64,000 bases of DNA, taken from NCBI RefSeq assembly GCF_014982855.1, contig NZ_JADCKF010000004.1:186001-250000 (forward strand), read 5' to 3'. Below, one piece after another: positions 1 through 8,312 of the stretch. Origin of the DNA: Pseudoflavonifractor gallinarum. Lineage in GTDB: Bacteria > Bacillota > Clostridia > Oscillospirales > Oscillospiraceae. Made by a program: the position numbers and the translations under genes. Within the stretch, counting starts at the first letter, position 1. The number at the start of each line of letters is the position of its first letter. The notes below the pieces were generated by a model. It was not told the DNA's origin, ran no database searches, and saw only the letters and a list, made by a program, of their open reading frames with translations.

Positions 1-460
1 GCAGCACATCACCATCACCTCCTCCACCAACATGTCCAAGGAGGACATCGACAAGGCCGTCAAGGAGGCCGAGCAGTTCGCCGCTGAGGACGCCAAGCGC
101 AAGGAAGAGGTGGACGTCCGCAACCAGGGCGACCAGGTGGTCTACCAGACCGAGAAGGCTCTGGACGAGATGAAGGACAAGATCGACGCTGCCGACAAGG
201 CCAGTGTGGAGGCTGCCATCAACAAGCTGAAGGAGGCCCTGAAGGGCAGCGACGTGGAGGCCATCAAGGCCGCTACCGAGGAGGCCAACAAGGCGTTCTA
301 TCCTGTGGCTGAGAAGATGTATCAGCAGGCCAATCCCCAGGGCGGCCAGCCCGGAGCCGACGGCTGCAACTGCGGCAGCGGCGACTGCGGCGGCAGCTGC
401 GGCACCGACCCCAACGTGGTGGACGCCGACTACACCGTCGTGGACGACGATAAGAAGTAA
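1..460 (+). CDS. dnaK: Molecular chaperone DnaK (Hsp70), C-terminal part only
   Basis: The reading frame is open from the window edge, so only about the last 152 residues are present. The upstream residues (QHITITSSTN) and the helical lid region that follows match the end of the Hsp70 substrate-binding domain and its lid. DnaK binds unfolded peptides in an ATP-driven cycle stimulated by DnaJ and GrpE in the cytoplasm; dnaJ follows 216 nt downstream, as usual in Firmicutes. The tail ends in the familiar acidic VVDADY...DDD form, but a Gly/Cys-rich stretch with four cysteines (nt 366-401) is inserted just before it. The ATPase domain lies outside the window. The identification is secure from the tail and the neighbour. 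Confidence 0.95.
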   Translation, partial: QHITITSSTNMSKEDIDKAVKEAEQFAAEDAKRKEEVDVRNQGDQVVYQTEKALDEMKDKIDAADKASVEAAINKLKEALKGSDVEAIKAATEEANKAFYPVAEKMYQQANPQGGQPGADGCNCGSGDCGGSCGTDPNVVDADYTVVDDDKK

Positions 461-537
461 GAAACAGAAGCGCACCGGGGCCGAAGCAGGCGCACAGCAA
501 ACCGCCTCCGGCGATTCAAAGAAACATCAGCTCTGTG

Positions 538-566
538 GTGGGACGGGTGAATTTCATCCGTCCCAC
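538..566. other. Perfect hairpin between dnaK and dnaJ
   Basis: Arms GTGGGACGG and CCGTCCCAC (9 bp) enclose an 11-nt loop. No T-run follows, so it is not a typical terminator. It could protect the dnaK mRNA 3' end or lower dnaJ expression. No promoter is evident before dnaJ. Confidence 0.6.
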
Positions 567-578
567 TCGGGGCGTTTT

Positions 579-643
579 GGCGGGCGTACCAGATACGTCC
601 CTGCAACGGGAAATGCAGCGTAGGGGCGCGCTTTGCGCCCGCC
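579..643. repeat. Nested palindromic intergenic element
   Basis: Outer arms GGCGGGCG (579-586) and CGCCCGCC (636-643) enclose a small hairpin (CTGCA/TGCAG, 601-617) and an alternative hairpin GGGCGC/GCGCCC (624-640). Short GC-rich palindromes of this look are common dispersed repeats in Oscillospirales genomes as I recall them; only one copy is seen here, so calling it a repeat is an inference. Confidence 0.35.
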
Positions 644-676
644 GTTCCATACTCCCTCAATTTAAGAGGTGATCAT

Positions 677-1849
677 ATGCCTGAACAAAAACGAGATTTT
701 TACGAGGTCCTGGGGGTCAGCAAGAGCGCCAGCGACGATGAGCTGAAAAAGGCCTACCGCAAGCTGGCCAAGCAGTACCACCCCGACCTCAACCCCGGCG
801 ATAAGGAGGCCGAGGCCAAGTTCAAGGAGGTCAACGAGGCCTACGAGGTCCTCTCCGACAAGGAGAAACGTGCCCGTTACGACCAGTTCGGCCACGCCGG
901 TGTTGACCCCAACTATAACCCCGGCGGCGGTTTCGGCGGTTTCGGCGGCGCCGATTTCGGCGACATCGACCTGGGTGATATTTTCGGCTCCTTCTTCGGA
1001 GGCGGATTCGGCGGCGGCTTTGGCGGGGGCGGCGGTGCCCGGCGCAACGGCCCCATGAAGGGCGATACCCTCCGTGCTTCCGTCACCATCACCTTTGAAG
1101 AGGCCGCCTTTGGCTGCGAAAAGGAGATCAACCTGACTCGCAGCGAGCAGTGCGACGTGTGTAAGGGCACCGGCTGTGCCCCCGGCACGACGGCCGAGAT
1201 CTGCCCCGACTGTCACGGTTCGGGTACCATCCGCATCCAGCGGGGCGGCGGCGCGTTCTCCTTTGCCACCACCACCAGCTGCCCCAAGTGCGGCGGCACC
1301 GGCAAGCTCATCCATACCCCCTGTAAGACCTGTAACGGCGCCGGCTCGGTTCGGAAGAACCGGAAGATCACCGTCAAGATCCCCGCCGGCATCGACAACG
1401 GTCAGGCCATCTCCCTGCGGGGACAGGGCGGCGCGGGCAAGAACGGCGGTCCGGCCGGCGATCTGATCATCAGCATCACCGTGCGTCCCCATCCCCAGTT
1501 CAAGCGGGACGGCATGAATGTCTACCTGGATCAGAAGGTCTCCTTCCTCCAGGCCACCCTGGGCGCGGAGCTGGAGATCCCCACCATCGACGGAAAGGTC
1601 AAGTGGAACCTGCCCGAGGGCACCCAGCCGGGCGCCACGTTCCGCCTCAAGGGCAAGGGCATCCCCTCCGTCAACGGACGGGGCCGGGGCGACCAGTACG
1701 TCACCGTCTCGGTGGATGTCCCCCGCGGGCTCACCCACGAGCAGAAGGAGGCCCTGCGCCACTTCGGCCGCGCCATGGGCGAGCTGCCCGACGCGGAGGA
1801 GGAAGAGGGGCTCAAAGGATTCTTTGACAAAATGAAGAAAAAGAAATAA
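677..1849 (+). CDS. dnaJ: Chaperone protein DnaJ (Hsp40)
   Basis: This 390-residue protein has the complete class I DnaJ layout. The J domain carries the HPD motif at residues 35-37. A Gly/Phe-rich linker spans about 82-122. Four zinc-binding CxxCxGxG repeats have cysteines at about 159/162, 176/179, 202/205 and 216/219, followed by the C-terminal substrate-binding beta domains. It delivers unfolded clients to DnaK and stimulates its ATPase. The start has the ribosome site GAGGTG eight bases upstream. It is probably co-transcribed with dnaK, although two hairpin structures lie in the gap. A strong terminator follows directly. Confidence 0.98.
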   Translation: MPEQKRDFYEVLGVSKSASDDELKKAYRKLAKQYHPDLNPGDKEAEAKFKEVNEAYEVLSDKEKRARYDQFGHAGVDPNYNPGGGFGGFGGADFGDIDLGDIFGSFFGGGFGGGFGGGGGARRNGPMKGDTLRASVTITFEEAAFGCEKEINLTRSEQCDVCKGTGCAPGTTAEICPDCHGSGTIRIQRGGGAFSFATTTSCPKCGGTGKLIHTPCKTCNGAGSVRKNRKITVKIPAGIDNGQAISLRGQGGAGKNGGPAGDLIISITVRPHPQFKRDGMNVYLDQKVSFLQATLGAELEIPTIDGKVKWNLPEGTQPGATFRLKGKGIPSVNGRGRGDQYVTVSVDVPRGLTHEQKEALRHFGRAMGELPDAEEEEGLKGFFDKMKKKK

Positions 1850-1852
1850 AAT

Positions 1853-1882
1853 AAGGGATGGACATTGTCCATCCCTTTTTTG
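1853..1882 (+). terminator. Rho-independent terminator after dnaJ
   Basis: An 11-bp stem (AAGGGATGGAC / GTCCATCCCTT) with a 3-nt loop is followed by a run of T. It closes the dnaK-dnaJ unit. Confidence 0.93.
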
Positions 1883-1931
1883 TTATCTGACCTTATGTTA
1901 TTTCTTGAATCCAACTTCCGGGAGGTCTTTC

Positions 1932-3911
1932 ATGGATATCCTGCTCCAGGCCATCCGGCCTACGCTGATTTTTCCCATCCTTCTGCTCGCCGCCCTCTTT
2001 CTCCTGTTTGGCTCTTACTGGCGCTGGATCCTCTCTCCCCATAACCTGCATGACCGGATCCGCCGTCAGTCCGGAGAGGTCCTCCCCTCCCCCGCCAAAC
2101 CCCGCTTTTCCTTTGCGGGACGCTGTCACCCACTGGAGCGGCGGGACGGCCTGCTCATCCTGCTCCTGACGCTGGTCTATGCCGCCACCGCCTTTTTTCA
2201 GCTGGGCTCCTTTACCAATCCCCAGTCTTTTCACAATTTTACCGAGACACAGACGGTGGAGGTGGAATTCTCCCAGCCCTTCCAGCTCACCCGGCTGATG
2301 TATTATCCGGGGCTCGGCACCGGAGACTACAATGTGGAGATCTCCGCCGATGGCTCCCACTGGTCCACCCTCTGGGCACGGGAGAACGAGGAGGGGACCG
2401 TCACCGGCTACTACTGGGCCGACGCGGAGGGCTACGAGCCCAGCTATGCCATGCCCCAGCACTACGCCGACCTCTTCAAGTGGCTTGAAATCACGCCCGA
2501 GAACACGCTGGAGGTCCGCTTCCTGCGCATCACCGCCAAATCCACCAAGAGCCCCATCGAACTGGGGGAGCTGGCTCTCTATGACACTTCGGGAAATCTG
2601 GTGTGCCCCGACCAGCCGGGGGAGGCCTCCGCCCTCTTTGACGAGGGAGACACCGTCCCGGAATCCCCCTCCTGGTATAACTCCACCTACTTTGACGAGA
2701 TCTACCACGCCCGCACCGCCTATGAGCACATCCGTGGGATCTACCCCTATGAGATCTCCCATCCCCCGCTGGGCAAGCTCATCCTGGGCATCGGTATCCG
2801 CCTCTTCGGTATGACTCCCTTTGGCTGGCGCTTTATGGGCACGCTCTTCGGTGTGCTCATGCTTCCTCTGCTCTATGCCTTCCTCAAAAATCTCTTTGGG
2901 AAGACGCCGGTGGCCTTCTGCGGGACGGCCCTCTTTGCCTTTGATTTCATGCATCTCACCCAGACCCGCATCGCCACCATCGACACCTACGGGGTGTTCT
3001 TCATCCTGGCCATGTACTACTTCATGTACCGGTATCTCACCATCCCGGCGGGCACCCCGTTCCGGAAGGGCGCGCCCTGGCTGTTCCTCTCCGGCCTCTT
3101 CTGGGGGATCGGCGCGGCCAGCAAGTGGACCGTCATCTATGGCGGCGTGGGACTGGCTCTGCTCTATTTCCTGGGCCTGTGGTTCAAGCTGCGGGACTGG
3201 CCCAAAGTGGAGGCGGGGGAAACTCCCCCGGTATTCCGGAATCTCTGGCTGATCCAGACACTGGCCTTTTCTGTGCTGTGCTTCGTGGTGATCCCCGCCT
3301 GCATCTATACCCTCTCCTATTGGCCCTACGCCGCCGCCAAAGGGGATACCAGCCTGGGCAACCTCATCCATGAGATGTGGAAAAATCAGGAGTATATGCT
3401 CACCTACCACCAGGGCGTCCACGACACCCACCCCTACTCCTCCCGCTGGTATCAGTGGATCGTGGACGGACGGCCCATCCTCTACTATCTGGACTACACC
3501 TCCGTACCGGGGAGCAAGTCGGCCTTTGCCTCCTTCTCCAACCCGGTGGTCTGCTGGGACGGACTGCTGGCCGTTGTGAGCCTCATCGTCCACTGCATCC
3601 GGCGCCGCTGCGGGAAGGCCCTTTTCATCGTGGTGGCCTACTTCTCCCAGCTGGCCCCCTGGTTCTTCATTGGACGGACCACCTTCGAGTATCACTACTT
3701 CCCCTCCATCCTCTTCCTCTGCTTTGCCCTGGCCTATGTATACAACGACCTCTTCGAGATGGGTCTGCCCTGGATGCGCAAAAGTGTCTATGCCCTGACC
3801 GGGACCGCCGTGGCCCTGTATGCCGCTTTCTACCCGGTGCTCATCGGTCTGATGGTCCCCCGGTGGTATACCTCAAACCTTCTCCAGTGGCTTCCCTCCT
3901 GGCCAATCTGA
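1932..3911 (+). CDS. Membrane glycosyltransferase of the PMT (GT39-like) family with an extracytoplasmic discoidin-like domain
   Basis: A 659-residue polytopic membrane protein. The start chosen is the ATG preceded by GGGAGG at 7 nt; an upstream in-frame TTG at 1905 lacks a ribosome site. After a first transmembrane segment (about 10-28) and a second (about 71-90), residues about 100-230 form a soluble beta-rich segment that resembles an F5/8 type C (discoidin) fold. The PMT first-loop acidic motif (FDEIYHARTA) and the later TRIATIDTYG motif follow, then a series of membrane helices. PMT enzymes transfer a sugar from a polyprenyl phosphate to an acceptor outside the membrane; the acceptor here is unknown. 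The discoidin assignment is my reading of the pattern, not a search result. Confidence 0.85.
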   Translation: MDILLQAIRPTLIFPILLLAALFLLFGSYWRWILSPHNLHDRIRRQSGEVLPSPAKPRFSFAGRCHPLERRDGLLILLLTLVYAATAFFQLGSFTNPQSFHNFTETQTVEVEFSQPFQLTRLMYYPGLGTGDYNVEISADGSHWSTLWARENEEGTVTGYYWADAEGYEPSYAMPQHYADLFKWLEITPENTLEVRFLRITAKSTKSPIELGELALYDTSGNLVCPDQPGEASALFDEGDTVPESPSWYNSTYFDEIYHARTAYEHIRGIYPYEISHPPLGKLILGIGIRLFGMTPFGWRFMGTLFGVLMLPLLYAFLKNLFGKTPVAFCGTALFAFDFMHLTQTRIATIDTYGVFFILAMYYFMYRYLTIPAGTPFRKGAPWLFLSGLFWGIGAASKWTVIYGGVGLALLYFLGLWFKLRDWPKVEAGETPPVFRNLWLIQTLAFSVLCFVVIPACIYTLSYWPYAAAKGDTSLGNLIHEMWKNQEYMLTYHQGVHDTHPYSSRWYQWIVDGRPILYYLDYTSVPGSKSAFASFSNPVVCWDGLLAVVSLIVHCIRRRCGKALFIVVAYFSQLAPWFFIGRTTFEYHYFPSILFLCFALAYVYNDLFEMGLPWMRKSVYALTGTAVALYAAFYPVLIGLMVPRWYTSNLLQWLPSWPI

Positions 3912-3929
3912 CAAATTGGAGCGTGCTGT

Positions 3930-4724
3930 ATGTATCTCATCGACTATCACACCCACACCAGACTCTCCCCCGACGGGCATGTCCCTCTGGCTGAAATGGC
4001 CCGGGCCGCGGAGAAGGCCGGACTCTCCGAGCTGTGCGTCACCGACCACTATGACCGCATTCTGGAGCACGGCGGCTTCGCCCCCGATTATGACTGGTCC
4101 CCTGCCCTGGAGCAGTTCCGGACGACGGCGCCCGCCTTTGAGGGGAAACTCCAGCTCCGGTTCGGCATCGAATACGGCAGCGCCCCCTTTGATCCCGACT
4201 ACGCCCGGCGTATGCTCGCCCTGCCCGAGCTGGACTTTGTGATCGGCTCGCTCCACAATCTCTCTCCCGAGCTGGGCGGAGAGGACTTCTTCTACTTCTC
4301 CTATGACTCGGAGGAGACCTGCCGCCGGGTACTGGACGACTATTTCGCCTCCATGCTCCGCCTGGTGGAGCTGCCGGAGACCTATGATATCCTGGGACAC
4401 ATCATCTATCCTCTGCGCTATATGCCCCAGGAAATCTCCCTGGACCCCTGGTGGGACAGCATTGACACCGTGCTGCGCCGGGTGGTAGAGACCGGACGCG
4501 GCATTGAGCTGAACACCTATTGCGGCAAGACCGTGGCGCCCTGGCGCCCCATTCTGGAGCGCTATCGCGCCCTGGGTGGTGAGCTCATCACCGTGGGCTC
4601 CGACGCCCACTTCCCCGAGCGGGTGGGGCTTGGCATCCCTACCGCCTACGACCTGCTGAAGGACACCGGATTCCGCTATGTGACCACCTACCACCGTCAC
4701 AATCCCGTTCCTAAGCCGCTGTAA
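3930..4724 (+). CDS. PHP-domain histidinol-phosphatase (HisJ/HisK type)
   Basis: The 264-residue protein opens with the PHP metal motif (DYHTHT...SPDGH) and continues with the VTDH, GIEYG, IGSLHN, LGH and GSDAH motifs that supply the metal-binding His and Asp residues. Family members hydrolyse histidinol phosphate to histidinol, the penultimate step of histidine synthesis, in the cytoplasm. No other his gene is near, so a different small phosphoester substrate is possible. The start lies 18 nt after the glycosyltransferase stop, with only a weak GGAGC ribosome site, which suggests read-through from the gene before. Confidence 0.88.
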   Translation: MYLIDYHTHTRLSPDGHVPLAEMARAAEKAGLSELCVTDHYDRILEHGGFAPDYDWSPALEQFRTTAPAFEGKLQLRFGIEYGSAPFDPDYARRMLALPELDFVIGSLHNLSPELGGEDFFYFSYDSEETCRRVLDDYFASMLRLVELPETYDILGHIIYPLRYMPQEISLDPWWDSIDTVLRRVVETGRGIELNTYCGKTVAPWRPILERYRALGGELITVGSDAHFPERVGLGIPTAYDLLKDTGFRYVTTYHRHNPVPKPL

Positions 4725-4772
4725 GGGCGGATCTGGATAGATGGACTGAATTGATTTGAGGAGGATATGAAC

Positions 4773-5210
4773 ATGAAAGTTTCTCTGGGCTGCGACCACG
4801 GCGGATTTGCCATGAAGGAGCATGTGAAGGGCTGGCTGGAGTCCCACGGCTACGAGGTGCAGGACTGCGGCTGCTACTCCACCGAGAGCGTGGATTACCC
4901 CGTCTACGGCCGGGCCGCCGCCGAGGCGGTGGCCTCCGGCGCCTGTGAGCGGGGCATCGTGGTGTGCACCACCGGCATCGGCATCTCCATTGCCGCCAAC
5001 AAGGTCAAGGGCATCCGCTGCGCCCTGTGCTCCGAGCCCCTCTCCGCCGAGATGACCCGCCGCCACAACAACGCCAACATGCTGGCCATGGGCGGCGGTA
5101 TGATCGGGGCCAACATGGCCGACCGCATCGTGGAGACCTTCCTGACCACCGAGTTCGAGGGCGGCCGCCATGAGCGCCGGGTCAATCTGATCTCCGACAT
5201 CGAGGGCTGA
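4773..5210 (+). CDS. rpiB: Ribose-5-phosphate isomerase B
   Basis: A 145-residue RpiB/LacAB-family protein. It interconverts ribose 5-phosphate and ribulose 5-phosphate in the pentose phosphate pathway. Visible family features are the N-terminal CDHGG motif, the CTTGIGIS loop with the active-site cysteine, and the RRHNNANM segment. The ATG at 4773 sits 8 nt after GAGGAGG (4758-4764); the ATG at 4767 would be only 2 nt away, so 4773 is preferred. A bidirectional terminator follows. Confidence 0.96.
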   Translation: MKVSLGCDHGGFAMKEHVKGWLESHGYEVQDCGCYSTESVDYPVYGRAAAEAVASGACERGIVVCTTGIGISIAANKVKGIRCALCSEPLSAEMTRRHNNANMLAMGGGMIGANMADRIVETFLTTEFEGGRHERRVNLISDIEG

Positions 5211-5237
5211 GCGGGATCATCTCTCCCCTGAGGCAAC

Positions 5238-5280
5238 AAAAAAGCAGACACGCACCGGTTTTGTGCGTGTCTGCTTTTTT
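5238..5280. terminator. Bidirectional terminator between rpiB and a convergent small gene
   Basis: A run of A, a 12-bp stem GCAGACACGCAC / GTGCGTGTCTGC and a run of T serve both strands. Confidence 0.93.
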
Positions 5281-5615
5281 CATTCCTGTTCTTCCGCCGC
5301 CTGGGCCGCCTGTTTGCGCTCCAGCGCCGCCGCGCGCATCGCCAGGGTCTCCTCCAGCGTGCGGGGCGGCCGGGCGTTGATCTGTTCCGCCCACGCGATG
5401 CCCCAGGCCCGCAGCTCTTCCAGCCCCTGGGCGGTCATGGGGAAATACCGCTTCTCCTCCACCGTGCTGAAGGCATAGCCCCAGGGGCCCTCCCACACCT
5501 CGGCGGCCAGATTCTCCTCCTCAGGCGTCACCTGATAGCGCATCCGGCCGGCACTGGCCGTCCAGAAATTCTCATTTTGAAAATGGGATAAAACCGGCAG
5601 AAAAAATGCTTCCAT
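5280..5615 (-). CDS. Hypothetical protein, 111 residues
   Basis: The start is the ATG at 5615, preceded by GAGGAG at 10 nt; the open frame extends further upstream without ribosome sites. The product is a soluble acidic protein with many Trp, Tyr and Glu, including the pattern WEGPWGYAFSTVEE, and an Ala/Gln/Glu-rich helical C-terminus. I do not recognise a family. A TATAAT -10 box lies upstream (5655-5660). It appears to be a single-gene unit between two terminators. Confidence 0.75.
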   Translation of the reverse strand: MEAFFLPVLSHFQNENFWTASAGRMRYQVTPEEENLAAEVWEGPWGYAFSTVEEKRYFPMTAQGLEELRAWGIAWAEQINARPPRTLEETLAMRAAALERKQAAQAAEEQE

Positions 5616-5654
5616 GTGTTGCGTTCTCCTCGTCTTGGCAAATCTCTCGGTGTT

Positions 5655-5660
5655 ATTATA
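5655..5660 (-). promoter_or_regulatory. -10 box for the 111-residue hypothetical gene
   Basis: Reads TATAAT on the minus strand, 40 nt before the start codon. The -35 position is weak (TGTTCA at 17 nt), so only the -10 is well supported. Confidence 0.5.
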
Positions 5661-5718
5661 GCACACCGTGCCCACCCTGAACAGGTACGCTTCGGGAATC
5701 TGCACGCCGCAAGAAAAC

Positions 5719-5746
5719 GCCCCCGGAAACCTTTGTTTCCGGGGGC
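5719..5746 (-). terminator. Terminator of the amino-acid ABC operon
   Basis: A 12-bp stem (GCCCCCGGAAAC / GTTTCCGGGGGC) is followed on the minus strand by a T-rich tract, directly after the ATPase gene. Confidence 0.9.
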
Positions 5747-5751
5747 TGTTC

Positions 5752-6540
5752 TTATGCCTTTTGTGCGTAGCGGGCCAGGAACTGCCGGGTCCGTTCCTGG
5801 GTGGGCTGTTCGATGACCTGTCGGGCCGGGCCCTGCTCCACGATGACGCCGCCGTCCATAAAGATGACCTGGTCGGCCACATCCCGGGCAAAAGCCATCT
5901 CATGGGTGACGATGACCATAGTGGTCTTTTTGTCGGCCAGGGAGCGGATCACCTTGAGCACCTCGCCGGTGAGCTCCGGGTCCAGCGCGGAGGTAGGCTC
6001 GTCAAAACAGAGGATGTCCGGATGCAGCGCCAGCGCCCGGGCGATGGCCACCCGCTGCTGCTGTCCGCCCGAGAGCTGATGGGGATAGTGCTCGGCCCGG
6101 TCGGCCAGCCCCATCTGATCCAGCAGGGCCAGGGCCTCCTTCCGGATCTCAGCCAGGATCTCCTTCCGGTTGGCCTTGTAGTCGCTCCGCTCCTGGGCCA
6201 GCAGCTCCTTGGCCAGCATCACGTTCTTCAGGGCCGTATACTGGGGAAAGAGGTTGAAGGACTGGAACACCAGACCGAAGTGGAGGCGCTTTTTGCGCAC
6301 CTCCGCCTCCCGCTGGGTACTGGGATCGGCCGCATCGAAGAGCACCTCGTCCCGTACCCGGATGGTCCCTACGTCGGGGGTTTCCAGAAAATTGAGGCAC
6401 CGCAGCAGTGTGGTCTTGCCGGAGCCGGAGGAGCCGATGATGGCCAGAGCCTGTCCCTCCTCCAGGGAGAAGCTGATCCCCTTCAGGACCGAGGTCTTTC
6501 CGAACTTCTTCTGGATGTTTTCTACCTGCAAAATCGCCAT
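5752..6540 (-). CDS. Polar amino-acid ABC transporter, ATP-binding protein (GlnQ type)
   Basis: A 262-residue ABC ATPase with Walker A GSSGSGKTT (about 36-44), a Q-loop VFQSFNLFPQ, signature LSGGQQQR, Walker B ILCFDEP and the D-loop TSALDPE. The VFQSFNLFP pattern and operon partners place it with GlnQ/HisP-type importers. It powers uptake through the permease encoded just upstream (13-nt gap) with the lipoprotein at 7276-8139. It is the last gene of a three-gene minus-strand operon closed by a strong terminator. Confidence 0.95.
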   Translation of the reverse strand: MAILQVENIQKKFGKTSVLKGISFSLEEGQALAIIGSSGSGKTTLLRCLNFLETPDVGTIRVRDEVLFDAADPSTQREAEVRKKRLHFGLVFQSFNLFPQYTALKNVMLAKELLAQERSDYKANRKEILAEIRKEALALLDQMGLADRAEHYPHQLSGGQQQRVAIARALALHPDILCFDEPTSALDPELTGEVLKVIRSLADKKTTMVIVTHEMAFARDVADQVIFMDGGVIVEQGPARQVIEQPTQERTRQFLARYAQKA

Positions 6541-6552
6541 ATCTTCTACTCC

Positions 6553-7197
6553 TTACACCCGAAAATAGTCCAGCTTTTTCTCGGTCCGGCTGAGCAGCAG
6601 CGTCACCACACCGTTGAATACCAGGAAGAAAAATCCCGCATAGAACAAGGGCCAGATCATGCCCTTGTTGCCAAAGTCCTTGGCCAGCTTGATGATCTCT
6701 CCCACCATAATGAAGTTGGACAGGGAGGTATCCTTGACCAGGGTGATGATCTCATTGCCCATGGGCGGGACGATGCGCTTGACCACCTGGAGCAGCGTCA
6801 CCTGGAAAAAGATCTGCCGCCGGGTCATGCCCAAAACCTGTCCGGCCTCCTGCTGTCCCCGGGGCACGCCCTGGATACCGCCCCGGAAGATCTCGGAGAA
6901 ATAGGCGGCATAGTTGAGCACGAAGGCCACCGACGCCGCCGTCATGCGCGGGAGAATATGTCCCGGACTGAGGATGCCCGGCAGATAGTACACCACCGCC
7001 AGCTGAAGCATCAGAGGGGTGGAGCGCATGATGTACACATAGAGCCGGACCAGCCAGCTCAGCGGCTTGAACTTGCTCATCGTGCCGAAGGATACCACCA
7101 GTCCCAGGGGCAGCGACAAGACCAGCGTAATGACAAAGAGCTGGATGTTGAGCATAAAGCCCTTCATCATGGTGATTGTAACCGTTTCAAATGACAT
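6553..7197 (-). CDS. Polar amino-acid ABC transporter, permease
   Basis: A 214-residue integral membrane protein of the HisM/GlnP family. It has about five membrane helices, a long conserved RSTPLMLQL segment, and the cytoplasmic EAA loop (EAGQVLGM...) that docks onto the ATPase. It forms the inner-membrane channel for an amino acid delivered by the lipoprotein encoded upstream. The ribosome site AGGAGAGA lies just before the ATG. Substrate cannot be told from sequence alone. Confidence 0.95.
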   Translation of the reverse strand: MSFETVTITMMKGFMLNIQLFVITLVLSLPLGLVVSFGTMSKFKPLSWLVRLYVYIMRSTPLMLQLAVVYYLPGILSPGHILPRMTAASVAFVLNYAAYFSEIFRGGIQGVPRGQQEAGQVLGMTRRQIFFQVTLLQVVKRIVPPMGNEIITLVKDTSLSNFIMVGEIIKLAKDFGNKGMIWPLFYAGFFFLVFNGVVTLLLSRTEKKLDYFRV

Positions 7198-7275
7198 ATT
7201 CTCTCTCCTATGCCGGAAGCGGACAAGGGGCAGGGGCTGCCCCCTGCCTCTTCTGTCCTCCGCTTGATGACGTGA

Positions 7276-8139
7276 TTATTTCTGATTGGCCAGCAGCAGC
7301 TCGCTCAGCTCATATTTCTCCGCCAGCGTGCCCAGGGTGCCGTCTTCCACCAGCTCCTGCATGGCCTGATTCACCTTCTCGGTGACATCGGATCCCTTCC
7401 GGAAGCCGATGCCGTACTCCTCCACCGACAGCTCCAGATCGGGGATGACCATCAGGTCGGAGTAATCACCCACACCGGCCAGGGCGTTGGCCAGAACAAA
7501 GTCCATGACCGCCGCGTCGGCCGCGCCGCTCTTGACCTCCAGCAGCGCGTCGGTCTGCTTGACCACCGAGGTGTAGGTGGCCTGGCTGAGGAACTCATCA
7601 TTCTGCACCGTGCTCTCGCCTGCGGAGCCCGCCTCCGCGTCCACCTTGGCGCCGGCCAGAGACTCGGTGGAGGTGTACTTCTCCGCGTCGGCCGCACGGA
7701 TCACCAGCACCTGGTAGTTCTTGATGTAGGGATCCGAGATGGAGATGGCCTCCTGCAGCTCGGGCGTGATGGTCATGCCGTTCCAGATACAGTCGATGTT
7801 CTTGGACTCCAGCTCCAGCAGCTTGGCGTCCCAGTTGATCTCTACAAATTCCGGCTCCACGCCCAGCTTCTCGCACACGGCGGTGGCAAACTCGGTCTCA
7901 AATCCGGTGAGCTCGCCGTCCTCTCCCATGTAGTTCATGGGCTCAAAGAGGGTGTAGCCGATCTTCAGCTTGCCGTTGCCCTCCACATAGGCCCAATCGC
8001 TGTCCGCGCTCTGGGCAGGGGTGCCCTCGGGGGTGCCGCTTCCGGCCGGAGCAGGGCTGGAGGCGGTGCCGCCGGAGCAGGCGGTCAGGGACAGGCCCAG
8101 GGCAGCGGCCAGAGCCAGCGCAGAGAGTTTCCGTTTCAT
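7276..8139 (-). CDS. Amino-acid ABC transporter substrate-binding lipoprotein
   Basis: A 287-residue secreted lipoprotein. Residues 1-21 form a signal peptide with lipobox LTAC, followed by a Ser/Gly/Pro-rich linker. The mature part is a family 3 periplasmic-type binding fold (LKIGYTLFEPMNYM, GFETEFATAVCEKLG, WNGMTITPE, KYTSTESLAGAKV). The WNGMTITPER-like segment is typical of polar amino-acid binders. It is the first gene of the operon with the permease and ATPase; a TATACT -10 box precedes it at 8203-8208. Confidence 0.95.
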   Translation of the reverse strand: MKRKLSALALAAALGLSLTACSGGTASSPAPAGSGTPEGTPAQSADSDWAYVEGNGKLKIGYTLFEPMNYMGEDGELTGFETEFATAVCEKLGVEPEFVEINWDAKLLELESKNIDCIWNGMTITPELQEAISISDPYIKNYQVLVIRAADAEKYTSTESLAGAKVDAEAGSAGESTVQNDEFLSQATYTSVVKQTDALLEVKSGAADAAVMDFVLANALAGVGDYSDLMVIPDLELSVEEYGIGFRKGSDVTEKVNQAMQELVEDGTLGTLAEKYELSELLLANQK

Positions 8140-8202
8140 ATCTAAATTCCTCCCATTGTCGTTCTTTCGCGGACAGTGTCCGGGGTGTCGTCCTATTGCT
8201 TT

Positions 8203-8208
8203 AGTATA
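8203..8208 (-). promoter_or_regulatory. -10 box of the amino-acid ABC operon
   Basis: TATACT on the minus strand, 64 nt before the lipoprotein start. No good -35 hexamer is found at 16-18 nt, so an activator may be needed. Confidence 0.45.
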
Positions 8209-8312
8209 TTACCACAATAAAGTGTTCTTGTGAAGGGGGTAACGCAAAAAATTTTTGCCGCCCCCTCTATATAGGACGATCCCCGGTTTCCCCGCCGCCG
8301 GAACGGACCTGC

